Below are positions 8,448 through 16,961 of a stretch of 64,000 bases of DNA, one piece after another. The stretch comes from SAR116 cluster bacterium AG-447-C21 (lineage in GTDB: Bacteria; Pseudomonadota; Alphaproteobacteria; Thalassobaculales; Thalassobaculaceae): assembly GCA_003212315.1 (NCBI GenBank), contig QCQB01000004.1, positions 1 through 64,000 on the forward strand. The letters run 5' to 3'. The notes under the pieces are model-generated. The model ran no database searches, was not told the origin of the DNA, and saw nothing but the letters and a program-made list of their open reading frames with translations. How positions within the stretch are numbered: position 1 is the stretch's first letter; each line of letters starts with the position of its first letter. The translations under genes were made by a program, and so were the position numbers.

Positions 8448-9353
8448 GTGTTCGAAGGGTTCGAGGTTAGAAAAATCAAAACACCCGATAAAGGGTTTTC
8501 AAGCGCGCACATAAATCTCCGCCGTGGGGGTAATGGCCCACCACTTTTGCTCATCCATGGCAATCCACTGACACATGTCTCATGGCATAAAGTAGCACCA
8601 GATTTGCAGAATCATTTTGAATTAATTTGTGTGGATCTGCGTGGATACGGCGATTCAAAGGGTCCAGAAGACGGAGGCGTTGATAGTATCAATTATTCAT
8701 TTCGCGCAATGTCTCAGGATCTTATTGATGTGATGGAAATATTGGGACATGAAAAATTTTATGTAGCAGGGCACGACCGTGGAGCACGGACAGCACATCG
8801 TATGGCCCTTGATCATCCAACAAAAATATTAAAGTTAGCTGTTATTGATATTTTACCGAGCCACCATATCTGGAACCACACGTCTAAAAGCTGGGCCGAC
8901 TCCTCATGGCACTGGCTTTTTATGATGCAACCCTATGATATGCCTGAACGTATGATGGCCGGCGTTTCTCCAGAATATTACATTGAAAAGAAAATATCTA
9001 AACCGGGCAAGGGTCTCACCCCCTTCTCAAAAGAGGCTTTGGCTGAGTACGTAAGATGTTTCAATTGGAAGACTATTCGAGGATCTTGTGAGGATTATAG
9101 GGCTTGTGCAACCTCTGATTTAGAAATGGATACAAAAGACTTTTTATCTAAGAAAAAAGTCCAATGCCCAACTCTTTCAATATGGGGGAAGGACAGTCAC
9201 ACAGGAAAGGTTTATGGTGACTTGTTACCGATATGGAGCAACTATGTCTCCGGTCCTCTTTCAGGTGGGGAAATTGATTGTGGACATTATGTTATAGAGG
9301 AAAAACCAAAAGCAACAAGCGGGTGGTTATTCAATCATTTCAACGCACAGTAA
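8448..9353 (+). CDS. Alpha/beta hydrolase, haloacetate/fluoroacetate dehalogenase-like
   Basis: A 301-residue alpha/beta-hydrolase. The oxyanion loop HGNPLTHVSWH is near residue 38, and the nucleophile elbow GHDRGAR places Asp110 as nucleophile with Arg111 and Arg114. Asp134 follows in VIDILP, His155-Trp156 lie in the cap, and the catalytic base is His280 (DCGHYVIEEKP). As I recall the family, fluoroacetate dehalogenase uses Asp110, Arg111, Arg114, Asp134, His155, Trp156 and His280, so the match is almost residue for residue. Tyr217 (CEDYR) is a candidate third halide ligand. Epoxide hydrolases share the fold but use cap tyrosines. The GTG start is preceded by TCTGGAG. The 3' end overlaps the convergent SDR gene by 14 bases. 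The physiological substrate is unknown. Confidence 0.82.
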   Translation: MFEGFEVRKIKTPDKGFSSAHINLRRGGNGPPLLLIHGNPLTHVSWHKVAPDLQNHFELICVDLRGYGDSKGPEDGGVDSINYSFRAMSQDLIDVMEILGHEKFYVAGHDRGARTAHRMALDHPTKILKLAVIDILPSHHIWNHTSKSWADSSWHWLFMMQPYDMPERMMAGVSPEYYIEKKISKPGKGLTPFSKEALAEYVRCFNWKTIRGSCEDYRACATSDLEMDTKDFLSKKKVQCPTLSIWGKDSHTGKVYGDLLPIWSNYVSGPLSGGEIDCGHYVIEEKPKATSGWLFNHFNAQ

Positions 9354-10098
9354 AACCACCATCAACTGTTATAACGGTGCCTGTAATAAATTTTGAGGCG
9401 TCCGATGCAAGCAAAAGTATCGTTCCGTCGAGATCCTCTAGCTGCCCCAATCTACGCTGGGGAACAGAATTGATTAAAGCCTCTCCAGGCCCGGTTTTAA
9501 AAAAATCTCTATTCATTGGCGTTTCGATATACCCAGGAGCTATTGCATTCACTCGAATACCACTTCTTGCAAGCTCCAGAGCCATAGTAGCTGTAAGTTG
9601 ATTGAGTCCGCCTTTTGAGGCACAGTAAGTAGTGAGTGTTCCAATAGGTCGTGTACCTAAAACCGAGGATATATTGATTATGGATCCACTTTTTCGATTT
9701 ACCATTTTTTTTGCAACCGCCTGGGCACAAAAAAAACATCCTTTCAAATTTGTTCCAAGAACTGAATCGTATTCCTCTTCAGTGACATCTAGGAAAAATT
9801 TATTAATTGCTACACCAGCGTTATTGACCAAGACGTCAATAGGCCCAAGATCACGTTCTACAATATCAACACAGTTACCAATGCTTTGTTGATCCAGAAC
9901 ATCCATCTCTACTGCACAAGCCTTACCACCTTTGTTCTCCAACTCTTCTTTTAAAGAGGTGATTTTTGAAACTTGCCGAGCTGCTAGTGCTACCCGGGCA
10001 CCGTTAGCAGATAATATTTCCGCAAATTGTCTACCTAACCCTTGTGAGGCACCCGTAACTAAAACTACCTTGTTTCGTAAATCATAAGAACCGGACAA
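9340..10098 (-). CDS. Short-chain dehydrogenase/reductase (SDR), classical
   Basis: NAD(P)-dependent oxidoreductase of 252 residues with the Rossmann motif TGASQGLG (about 15-22), NNAGV, the catalytic Ser in NISSVLG and the YCASK Tyr/Lys pair. PGYIETPMN and the C-terminal GTVITVDGGF are typical of FabG-like or gluconate-5-dehydrogenase-like members. TTG 10098 is chosen because GAGGG sits 6 bases upstream and gives a normal-length protein; the open frame continues to 10167 but would overlap the thiolase gene and add an unrelated tail. It follows the thiolase by 14 bases on the same strand, suggesting an acyl-CoA or 3-hydroxyacyl pathway; the substrate is not determinable. Confidence 0.82.
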   Translation of the reverse strand: MSGSYDLRNKVVLVTGASQGLGRQFAEILSANGARVALAARQVSKITSLKEELENKGGKACAVEMDVLDQQSIGNCVDIVERDLGPIDVLVNNAGVAINKFFLDVTEEEYDSVLGTNLKGCFFCAQAVAKKMVNRKSGSIINISSVLGTRPIGTLTTYCASKGGLNQLTATMALELARSGIRVNAIAPGYIETPMNRDFFKTGPGEALINSVPQRRLGQLEDLDGTILLLASDASKFITGTVITVDGGFTVR

Positions 10099-10112
10099 AA
10101 TATTCCCTCGAC

Positions 10113-11303
10113 CTATCGCTTTAAATTCTCGATTAAAACAGCCATGCCCTGTCCCGCTCCCATGCACATGCTTATGATAGCGAAACGCTGGTTGGTATCA
10201 ATTAGGTGATGGATTGCGGTGAGTGTCATTCTAACACCAGTAGCGCCGGGTGGGTGCCCAATCGAAATACCACCACCATAACAATTTGTTATTTCCCGGC
10301 TAACGCCAAGTTCCTTTTCAGCGTGAAGATTAACCACTGCAAAAGCCTCGTTTATTTCATAATAATCAACATCTGATGGCTTCAAGCCTCTTTTTTCCCA
10401 TAGAGCTCTAATTGCCGGTACCGGCCCACACCCCATTATACGGGGTTCTACACCGACTATCGCCCAGTCCACCAATCTCGCTAATGGCTCGGACCCCCTT
10501 GACTCTATAGCTTTTCTGTCACCCACAACAACGAAAGCAGCGCCATCCGTAACACCACTTGAATTGCCGGGTGTCACTTTTCCATCTTTGCGAAATACTG
10601 GTTTCAACATTCCTAGCTTGTCAATCGAGACATCAGGTCTTGGAAATTCATCATGCTCCATAAGTCGAGTATTTTTCCGCCCTTCTGCAACTTCTATTGG
10701 TGCTATCTGGCGTGATAAAAAACCGGAGTCCATAGCTGTCCCCGCTCTTTGCTGGCTCATCAAACTCCATTCATCCATTTGTTCCCGTTGATATTGATAG
10801 TCATCCGCTAGATTTTCCGCTGTCACGCCCATTAAACCGTGACCAAACGGATCATTATATGCCCACTCAACCGAGTCCTCAAAAGCCTGTGAACCTCTGA
10901 TAACACCCCAGCGCATTTTTTGATTAACAAAACCGCCCCTCGAAAAATTCTCCCCACCGCCGGCAAGTGCTATCTCTCCGTGACCTGTCAGAATTTGTTG
11001 AGCTGCTGTTATGATTGCTTGGGTTCCAGATCCACAGGCTCGGTTCACCTGTAAAGCGCAACTACTTTCCGGCATTCCTATATTGAGTCCTGCAACTCTG
11101 CCCACGTAGTACCCGTCTGGGTCTACCGGTAGCACATTACCCCATACAATATGATCAATATCTGATGACTGTATTCCTGCGTCATCAACACTTGCTTTAG
11201 CTGCGTGCGTCGCAAGCGCAGATAAAGGAATATCTTTAAGAGACTTCCCAAAATCTCCAAACGGTGTCCGCTTTCCGCCTGCTATGACTACTTCTTTTGT
11301 CAT
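10113..11303 (-). CDS. Thiolase (acetyl-CoA acyltransferase family)
   Basis: Thiolase of 396 residues that condenses or cleaves acyl-CoA at the 3-keto position. The acyl-accepting cysteine is C90 in NRACGSGTQ; NEAFAVVN, the GHPPGATG motif (His350) and the second catalytic cysteine C380 in CMGAGQG are all present, so the enzyme should be active. ATG 11303 has AAGGAA upstream. It is the first gene of a two-gene minus-strand unit with the SDR and is divergent from the MetF-like gene across 199 bases. The degradative and biosynthetic subclasses cannot be separated from this sequence alone. Confidence 0.9.
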   Translation of the reverse strand: MTKEVVIAGGKRTPFGDFGKSLKDIPLSALATHAAKASVDDAGIQSSDIDHIVWGNVLPVDPDGYYVGRVAGLNIGMPESSCALQVNRACGSGTQAIITAAQQILTGHGEIALAGGGENFSRGGFVNQKMRWGVIRGSQAFEDSVEWAYNDPFGHGLMGVTAENLADDYQYQREQMDEWSLMSQQRAGTAMDSGFLSRQIAPIEVAEGRKNTRLMEHDEFPRPDVSIDKLGMLKPVFRKDGKVTPGNSSGVTDGAAFVVVGDRKAIESRGSEPLARLVDWAIVGVEPRIMGCGPVPAIRALWEKRGLKPSDVDYYEINEAFAVVNLHAEKELGVSREITNCYGGGISIGHPPGATGVRMTLTAIHHLIDTNQRFAIISMCMGAGQGMAVLIENLKR

Positions 11304-11502
11304 CTAACTTTCCTTTTACAACCCAAGAATTTTAAACCAGCTTGTTATTGTTAAATTTTAGCTGCTTCCAATCAATTTTTATTTAAAGTGTCGCTTTTAA
11401 GATTACTATTGACGTTGACGACACATCAATTAACGATTTCGACTAGTATTTTATAAGACAAGGGGCGTAGAAAAATCAACTAATTGGTTTAGGTGAGTTG
11501 CC

Positions 11503-12405
11503 ATGAGTGTAACAAAAAAAGAAATAGCATCACTGGTTTCTGACTTTTCAATTGAGGTAACACCGGCTTCGGCTGAGAGGGTAGAAGCTTTCGCAGATCA
11601 TCTTGTTCCCGGTACATCGATAAACGTTACATTTCTGCCAGGATCAAGCTTTATAGATACAATCCGAGTCTCAAGGAGAATACATGAAGAAGGCTTTAAG
11701 CCTATTCCCCATTTAGCCGCCCGTAATTTCGAAAGTTCAAAAGCACTCGAGCAATCCCTCGATAATTTAACATCCCACGCAAATGTTGAAGAGGTTTTAA
11801 TTATTGCAGGTGGATTAGATAGTCCATTAGGACCATATCATAGCACCATGCAAATTCTCGGATCTGGTTTATTAGAGAAATACTCTATAAAAAAAATTGG
11901 GATTGCTGGACACCCTGAAGGCTCACCAGACATATCGAGTTCAGATATTGATGCGGCTTTAAATGATAAAAATGCTTGGGCCCGAAATACGGATATAGAA
12001 GTATATATTGCAACGCAGTTTTGTTTTGAAGCATCAGTAATTTTGGATTGGGAAGCACGCATAAAAAAGTTAGGGAATACACTGCCAATACACATAGGCC
12101 TACCTGGATTGGCAACTCTTAAAACATTATTAAAATTTGCACAAATGTCGGGTATCGGTCCCTCTATGAGGGTATTAACTCGACAAACTAAGAACTTGGC
12201 TAAGCTAGTTATGACCCAGGAACCTGATATTGTTATAACTGACCTTACATCGCGCGTCGCAAGGGCCCCAGGCTCACTTATAAAAAAAGTCCATTTCTAT
12301 CCTTTTGGCGGACTTGCGAAAACAGCCGCTTGGGCTAACTCCGTTGTTAATGAACAAATTGAAATGAAACCAAATAAAGGATTCAAAACATATACTGATC
12401 ATTAA
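11503..12405 (+). CDS. Methylenetetrahydrofolate reductase-like protein (divergent MetF family)
   Basis: A 300-residue TIM-barrel flavoprotein-like enzyme related to MetF, which reduces 5,10-methylene-THF to 5-methyl-THF. The N-terminal SIEVTPASAERV carries the family's conserved Glu after strand 1; PHLAARNF, LIIAGGLDSP and GIAGHPEGSP match MTHFR strand/loop signatures, and ATQFCFEAS matches the folate-binding QFCFD region. The C-terminal HFYPFGGLAKTAAW is also MetF-like. It is clearly divergent from canonical MetF. ATG 11503 has AGGTGA 7 bases upstream. It lies 53 bases before a methyl-THF:corrinoid methyltransferase and a corrinoid reactivator, so it probably supplies or consumes methyl-THF in that pathway. 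Confidence 0.82.
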   Translation: MSVTKKEIASLVSDFSIEVTPASAERVEAFADHLVPGTSINVTFLPGSSFIDTIRVSRRIHEEGFKPIPHLAARNFESSKALEQSLDNLTSHANVEEVLIIAGGLDSPLGPYHSTMQILGSGLLEKYSIKKIGIAGHPEGSPDISSSDIDAALNDKNAWARNTDIEVYIATQFCFEASVILDWEARIKKLGNTLPIHIGLPGLATLKTLLKFAQMSGIGPSMRVLTRQTKNLAKLVMTQEPDIVITDLTSRVARAPGSLIKKVHFYPFGGLAKTAAWANSVVNEQIEMKPNKGFKTYTDH

Positions 12406-12458
12406 AAAGTTCGCAAAACAAAATGATTCGTCATCTATTTTTATAAAAGGTTATCGCC

Positions 12459-13364
12459 ATGACCCTCACCAAATTGTGTTCTGCATCAAAAGAAGTAACA
12501 ATAGGTTTTGATCAACCGTTTTGCGTGATTGGTGAACGCATCAATCCGACTGGACGTAAATTGCTTGCCACAGAGATGACCGAGGGAGACTTCAGTAGGG
12601 TAGAAGCTGATGCCGTGGCGCAAGTAGAAGCCGGCGCAACGATGTTGGATGTGAATGCGGGCATTCCATTAGCTGATGAACCAGCAATTTTGTCAACCGC
12701 CATCAAAACTGTACAATCCATCACTGATGTACCACTTTCGATTGATAGCTCAATCGTAGCTGCGTTAAAGGCCGGTTTAGAAACCTATCAGGGAAAAGCA
12801 CTGGTTAATTCTGTAACAGGAGAAGAGGATAGGCTCGAAGCGGTCCTTCCCTTAATAAAAAAGTATGATGCCGCTGTTGTAGCTATTTCAAATGATGAAA
12901 CTGGTATATCCGAAGATCCCGATGAACGATTCAATGTTGCAAAGAAAATAGTTGAGCGTGCCCAGGATTTTGGTATTAAAGCCAATAATGTAGTGGTTGA
13001 CCCTTTAATAATGCCTGTTGGAGCTATAAATCGCGCCGGAATTACCGCATTCCAATTAATTCGAAGGCTAAGAGAAGAATTAGGCGTTAATACTACCTGT
13101 GGGGCATCCAACATTTCTTTTGGCCTCCCTAATCGACATAATTTGAATGCCTCTTTCTTATCTATGGGTATTGGGGCTGGTATGACTTCTGCTATCATGA
13201 ACCCATTACACTTGGAGGAAATGACGGCAATTTATGGTGCGAATATAATGATGGGACATGACCCTGAGTGTCGAAATTGGATTAGACGTTTCCGGGAGCC
13301 ATCCCGAACTTTGGGAGTTGAAGAAAATCAACACCGAAGATCTCGACGCAGAAAAAGAGCCTAA
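12459..13364 (+). CDS. Methyltetrahydrofolate:corrinoid methyltransferase (pterin-binding, DHPS fold)
   Basis: A 301-residue pterin-binding TIM barrel related to AcsE, MtgA and the folate domain of MetH. Signature segments are GERINPTG (about 25-32), LDVNAG, SIDSS, NSVTGEE, NDETG, DPLIMPVG and the AcsE-like SNISFGLPNRH. It should transfer a methyl group between methyl-THF and a corrinoid protein. The C-terminus ends in a very basic Arg-rich tail (HRRSRRRKRA) not needed for catalysis, a feature I associate with alphaproteobacterial members. The ATG has AAAGG upstream. The stop is one base before the start of the DUF4445 gene, so translational coupling is likely. No separate corrinoid-binding protein is present in the window. 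Confidence 0.87.
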   Translation: MTLTKLCSASKEVTIGFDQPFCVIGERINPTGRKLLATEMTEGDFSRVEADAVAQVEAGATMLDVNAGIPLADEPAILSTAIKTVQSITDVPLSIDSSIVAALKAGLETYQGKALVNSVTGEEDRLEAVLPLIKKYDAAVVAISNDETGISEDPDERFNVAKKIVERAQDFGIKANNVVVDPLIMPVGAINRAGITAFQLIRRLREELGVNTTCGASNISFGLPNRHNLNASFLSMGIGAGMTSAIMNPLHLEEMTAIYGANIMMGHDPECRNWIRRFREPSRTLGVEENQHRRSRRRKRA

Positions 13365-13365
13365 G

Positions 13366-15420
13366 ATGATAGAGAGGGATGAAAGCAGCGAAAATAATAC
13401 GAAAAAACCCTCAAAGGTTTCAATTATTTTTACTCCTTCAGGAAAACGGGGGGACGTTGAATACGGCACCACTATTTTGGATGCAGCCCGCCAATTAAAT
13501 GTTGATCTTGATAGCGTTTGTGGTGGGAGAGCCATGTGCGGCCGATGTCAAGTGCAACCCACCTTTGGAAAATTTGCTAAACATCAAATTACATCGCTGC
13601 AGAGTAACTTAAGTCCACCGAGCAAGGCAGAATTACATTATGGTGAAAAAAAGAGCCTAAAAACTGGCCGCCGCCTAGGCTGTAATACGCAAATCCTTGG
13701 GAATACCCTCATAGACGTTCCGGAGAAGAGCCAGGTGCATAGGCAGCTCATTAGGAAAGAAGTCGAACCTTATAATATAGAGTTAGCACCCCAATTAGAA
13801 CTATTTTCCATAAAAGTACAACAGCCCAATATGCATGACCCCTCGGGTGATTTTGAGAGATTGTGTCAAAGTCTAAAAGAGCAGTATAGCGCTTCTTTTT
13901 CAAAAGAACACTCGATCACCTGCTCTCTATCGGTACTTCGCGAGCTTCAAAAAGTTTTAAGAGAAGGCTCGTGGCAAGTCACTGTAGCCGTTCATGCTGG
14001 GCACTTTGTTAATGGTATCTGGCCAGAATATAAAAAAGCAATGTTTGGACTAGCTGTTGATGTAGGGTCCACTACTTTATCCGCTCAACTTTGCAATCTC
14101 AAAACTGGTGAAGTGATTGCTTCAGCTGGAACAATGAACCCTCAAATTAGATTTGGTGAAGATCTAATGAGTCGTGTTTCATATTTGATGATGAATCCAG
14201 ATGACACTATAAATATGGCACACGAAGTCCGCACAGCAGTTAACTATTTAGCGGCACAAACCACCAATGAAATAGGTAGTGATCCGAGTAATATCATGGA
14301 TGTTGTGTTAGTAGGAAATCCTATTATGCATCATCTTTTACTGGGAATTGATCCAACGGAATTAGGAGGAGCTCCATTTGCATTAGCTACCGATAAAGCA
14401 ATAAATACAACTGCTGAAGAACTGGATCTTTATTTTAATCCATCCGCGACAGTTTATATTCTGCCGTGTATAGCGGGACATGTTGGGGCTGATACTGCTG
14501 CCGTTATTCTTGCATATAATCCAATGTCGACTAAAGAAATGACATTAATTATCGATATTGGGACAAATGCCGAAATTGTTCTCGGTAATTGCGATCAAGT
14601 TTTAGCCTGTTCTTGCCCTACGGGACCTGCTTTCGAAGGAGCCCAGATTTCATGTGGCCAAAGAGCAGCACCAGGAGCTATCGAACGCGTTCGCATAGAC
14701 AGACAGACATTAGAACCAAGTTATCAAATAATTGGCTGTGAATTTTGGTCAAAAGATAAATACTTCGATGAAAAAGCCAAGTCTTTAGGTATTACAGGAA
14801 TTTGTGGCTCTGGAATTATAGAGGCTGTTGCTGAACTATATCTAGCAGGGGTAATATCGCCCGATGGGGTCATTGATGGCGCATTAAAAAAGCAGAATGA
14901 TAGAGTTTTTCTCGATGGTCGCACTTACTCATACAGATTAACTGAAACTATCTCGATTACTCAGAATGACATCAGAGCAATACAACTAGCGAAAGCCGCC
15001 CTTCATGCAAGTTTTCAACTTTTAATGGATAAAATTGGAATAAATACTGTTGATGAAGTCATTTTAGTAGGTGCGTTTGGTAGTTACATCGATACCAAAT
15101 ATGCTATGGTTTTAGGTATGATCCCTGATTGCGATCTTCGGAGAGTAAAGTCTGCGGGTAATGCAGCTGGCACTGGGGCACGAATTGCTCTTCTCAACAA
15201 ACACTCCAGAAAAGAAATTGAGAATACTGTGAAACGAATTGAAAAAATAGAAACCGCGGTTGAACCAATGTTTCAAGATCATTTTGTCAATGCAATGGCG
15301 ATACCACACAAAATAGCGCCTTATACAAAGCTACAAGAAATAATTTCATTTCCAGACCCACGGAAATCAAGTTTATCTAATGAATTTAGAAGACAAAAAC
15401 GTCGCGGCAAACCCCGGTAG
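13366..15420 (+). CDS. DUF4445/RamA-like corrinoid-protein reactivator with N-terminal 2Fe-2S domain
   Basis: ATP-dependent reductive activator of corrinoid methyltransferase systems (RACE family). The 684-residue protein starts with a plant-type ferredoxin domain whose cluster cysteines are C52, C58, C61 and C106. A linker follows, then the ASKHA ATPase-like domain starting at about residue 228 (GLAVDVGSTTLSAQL), with later phosphate loops DIGTNAEIV and GICGSGIIE. It ends in a basic tail. ATG 13366 is selected because it follows the methyltransferase stop by one base; the frame is open back to 13258, but that part is the antiparallel-free overlap with the upstream gene. It would use a low-potential electron to return Co(II) to Co(I). 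Confidence 0.88.
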   Translation: MIERDESSENNTKKPSKVSIIFTPSGKRGDVEYGTTILDAARQLNVDLDSVCGGRAMCGRCQVQPTFGKFAKHQITSLQSNLSPPSKAELHYGEKKSLKTGRRLGCNTQILGNTLIDVPEKSQVHRQLIRKEVEPYNIELAPQLELFSIKVQQPNMHDPSGDFERLCQSLKEQYSASFSKEHSITCSLSVLRELQKVLREGSWQVTVAVHAGHFVNGIWPEYKKAMFGLAVDVGSTTLSAQLCNLKTGEVIASAGTMNPQIRFGEDLMSRVSYLMMNPDDTINMAHEVRTAVNYLAAQTTNEIGSDPSNIMDVVLVGNPIMHHLLLGIDPTELGGAPFALATDKAINTTAEELDLYFNPSATVYILPCIAGHVGADTAAVILAYNPMSTKEMTLIIDIGTNAEIVLGNCDQVLACSCPTGPAFEGAQISCGQRAAPGAIERVRIDRQTLEPSYQIIGCEFWSKDKYFDEKAKSLGITGICGSGIIEAVAELYLAGVISPDGVIDGALKKQNDRVFLDGRTYSYRLTETISITQNDIRAIQLAKAALHASFQLLMDKIGINTVDEVILVGAFGSYIDTKYAMVLGMIPDCDLRRVKSAGNAAGTGARIALLNKHSRKEIENTVKRIEKIETAVEPMFQDHFVNAMAIPHKIAPYTKLQEIISFPDPRKSSLSNEFRRQKRRGKPR

Positions 15421-15447
15421 GGTATGGTTATTAGACTCTTTCTGCAG

Positions 15448-15921
15448 CTATGATTGGGTGTTCTTGCGCCGTTGTTGAAAAAACTTTCTCAGAATATCGC
15501 TTGCTTCAGTCTCGTATACTCCACCGATGATTTCTGGGACATGATTACAAGCAGGGTTTGAAAAAACACGGACCCCATGTTCTACCCCACCGTTTTTAGA
15601 GTCATAAGCACCAAAAACTAATTTTTTAATTCTCGCTAATGAGATAGCGTGCGCACACATCGCACACGGCTCCAAAGTTACAAAAAGCTCTAAGTTAGTC
15701 AATCTAGCGTTAGCTATTTGATTCGCGGCTGAACGAATAGCCAGAATTTCCGCATGGGCTGTTGGATCCTTCAACTGCTCTACTTTATTGTGAGCCTTCG
15801 AGATAATATTCCCCGTTTGTGATTCTATAATGACCGCACCAACCGGCACCTCTTCACTATCGAAGGCGATTTTCGCTTGATCCAATGCAATAAGCATTGG
15901 TGAGATTATTGTCCTTTTCAT
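15448..15921 (-). CDS. tadA: tRNA-specific adenosine deaminase TadA
   Basis: Zinc-dependent deaminase that converts A34 of tRNA-Arg(ACG) to inosine. The 157-residue protein carries HAEILAI (zinc His and catalytic Glu) and PCAMCAHAI (two zinc cysteines), with the substrate-loop residues VPVGAVI and the KNGG motif of the TadA family. Start ATG 15921 is one codon after an in-frame TTG; either is possible. It is convergent with the DUF4445 gene and 20 bases downstream of the DUF4340 gene end, so it may be the last gene of the transport operon transcript. Other deaminases (CodA, GuaD) are less likely given the motif spacing. Confidence 0.9.
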   Translation of the reverse strand: MKRTIISPMLIALDQAKIAFDSEEVPVGAVIIESQTGNIISKAHNKVEQLKDPTAHAEILAIRSAANQIANARLTNLELFVTLEPCAMCAHAISLARIKKLVFGAYDSKNGGVEHGVRVFSNPACNHVPEIIGGVYETEASDILRKFFQQRRKNTQS

Positions 15922-15941
15922 CAAAACTGTTCATCCAAACT

Positions 15942-16961
15942 CTACGGCGCGGCGTGTAACATGGTTAAAAATTTTTCTGCCTTCCATTTAGCAATCTGAA
16001 AATTCCAACCACGAAAACGTTTATTAAGGTTATCCGATCTTATTTTAGAATTTCCATCAGCCGCCACCTGCTCTACCTTACTAGTTAAACTCACCAGCCA
16101 GACATTATCGCTTTTCCATAATTTCAAGTTAATTTCCAGACCAGAAAATGTTAAAACTACGATTTTAAACTTAATAGATGAATCCACTGCTTCTTTTCTA
16201 GGAAACACATCATCAAATGTTAGTTTTGAAACACTGCTGGTAAACGTTTTTTCCAATTCCTCTTGTAATTCTATCGGCCCTCGAGAAGTCAAAGCTGAAA
16301 ACTTTTCATTTGGATTATCTCGGGCAATTATGAAGGAGCTAGAATCTGAACGCAAAAGCATCATTTTCTTTATCGCTTCGGGCTCAATATTAATCACCCG
16401 TCTATCTAGCCAGTTGGTGGGGTTATAGGGCAAGTCTACAGTTCCACTTGCTAGCCATGTTTGTACTTGATTTACAAATCGAATAAACGTCCCTTTATTG
16501 GATAAGGCCGTTTTATACTGGGTCTGTGCTCCAAGAATTGTTTCTGCTAACACCTCACCCATAAGGTTTTCCAACCTAATAGCGGCGGAATTCGCATTTT
16601 TACTTTTGGGCTCCTCTACACCAATTTGCGGATACCTCTCGGCGAGACTTGTTTTTTTCTCAATCAGCTTCATATCCGCCAGTTGAGTAGTAATACGACC
16701 AATTAATTTCGGCGAGACCGGGTAATCATATTTACTCTCTGCCACCCATTGCGATTCTAAATTACGGTAAAATGTAAACTCACCCAAAGAGTTAGTGTAA
16801 ATAACTCTAGATACCGTCTCTGGATAAGAATTCAGTAAAGGAAAAGCTACCTTTGGTTGAATAACTTGTTTATGGAAATGATTACCGAATAATATCGAGT
16901 GGCTAGCCGCTGCCATTAAGATTATAGTCACTGACAATAAACAAATAAATGAACGTGACAT
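15942..16961 (-). CDS. DUF4340 domain protein, Gld-type transporter accessory
   Basis: A 339-residue protein with an N-terminal signal anchor (about 5-23) and a long extracytoplasmic part typical of DUF4340 proteins, which follow GldF/GldG-like ABC genes in proteobacteria. Recognisable features are the repeated beta-rich units and the conserved NWLDRRVINIEPEAI segment. ATG 16961 overlaps the TAA of the upstream GldG-like gene by one base (TAATG), so the longer open frame to 17054 is not used. Function is not established; it is assumed to work with the two upstream membrane proteins at the cell envelope. Confidence 0.75.
   Translation of the reverse strand: MSRSFICLLSVTIILMAAASHSILFGNHFHKQVIQPKVAFPLLNSYPETVSRVIYTNSLGEFTFYRNLESQWVAESKYDYPVSPKLIGRITTQLADMKLIEKKTSLAERYPQIGVEEPKSKNANSAAIRLENLMGEVLAETILGAQTQYKTALSNKGTFIRFVNQVQTWLASGTVDLPYNPTNWLDRRVINIEPEAIKKMMLLRSDSSSFIIARDNPNEKFSALTSRGPIELQEELEKTFTSSVSKLTFDDVFPRKEAVDSSIKFKIVVLTFSGLEINLKLWKSDNVWLVSLTSKVEQVAADGNSKIRSDNLNKRFRGWNFQIAKWKAEKFLTMLHAAP

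Noticed and set aside
11304-11502. Cobalamin or SAM riboswitch upstream of the MetF-like gene
   Set aside because: The 199-base gap has no B12-box-like sequence and no paired elements of the known SAM classes that I can find. A doubled TTGACG at 11409-11420 looks like a -35 but no -10 lies at a suitable distance.
13258-13365. Upstream extension of the DUF4445 gene within the methyltransferase gene
   Set aside because: The frame is open by chance; the extra residues do not resemble a ferredoxin domain start, and ATG 13366 directly follows the previous stop.
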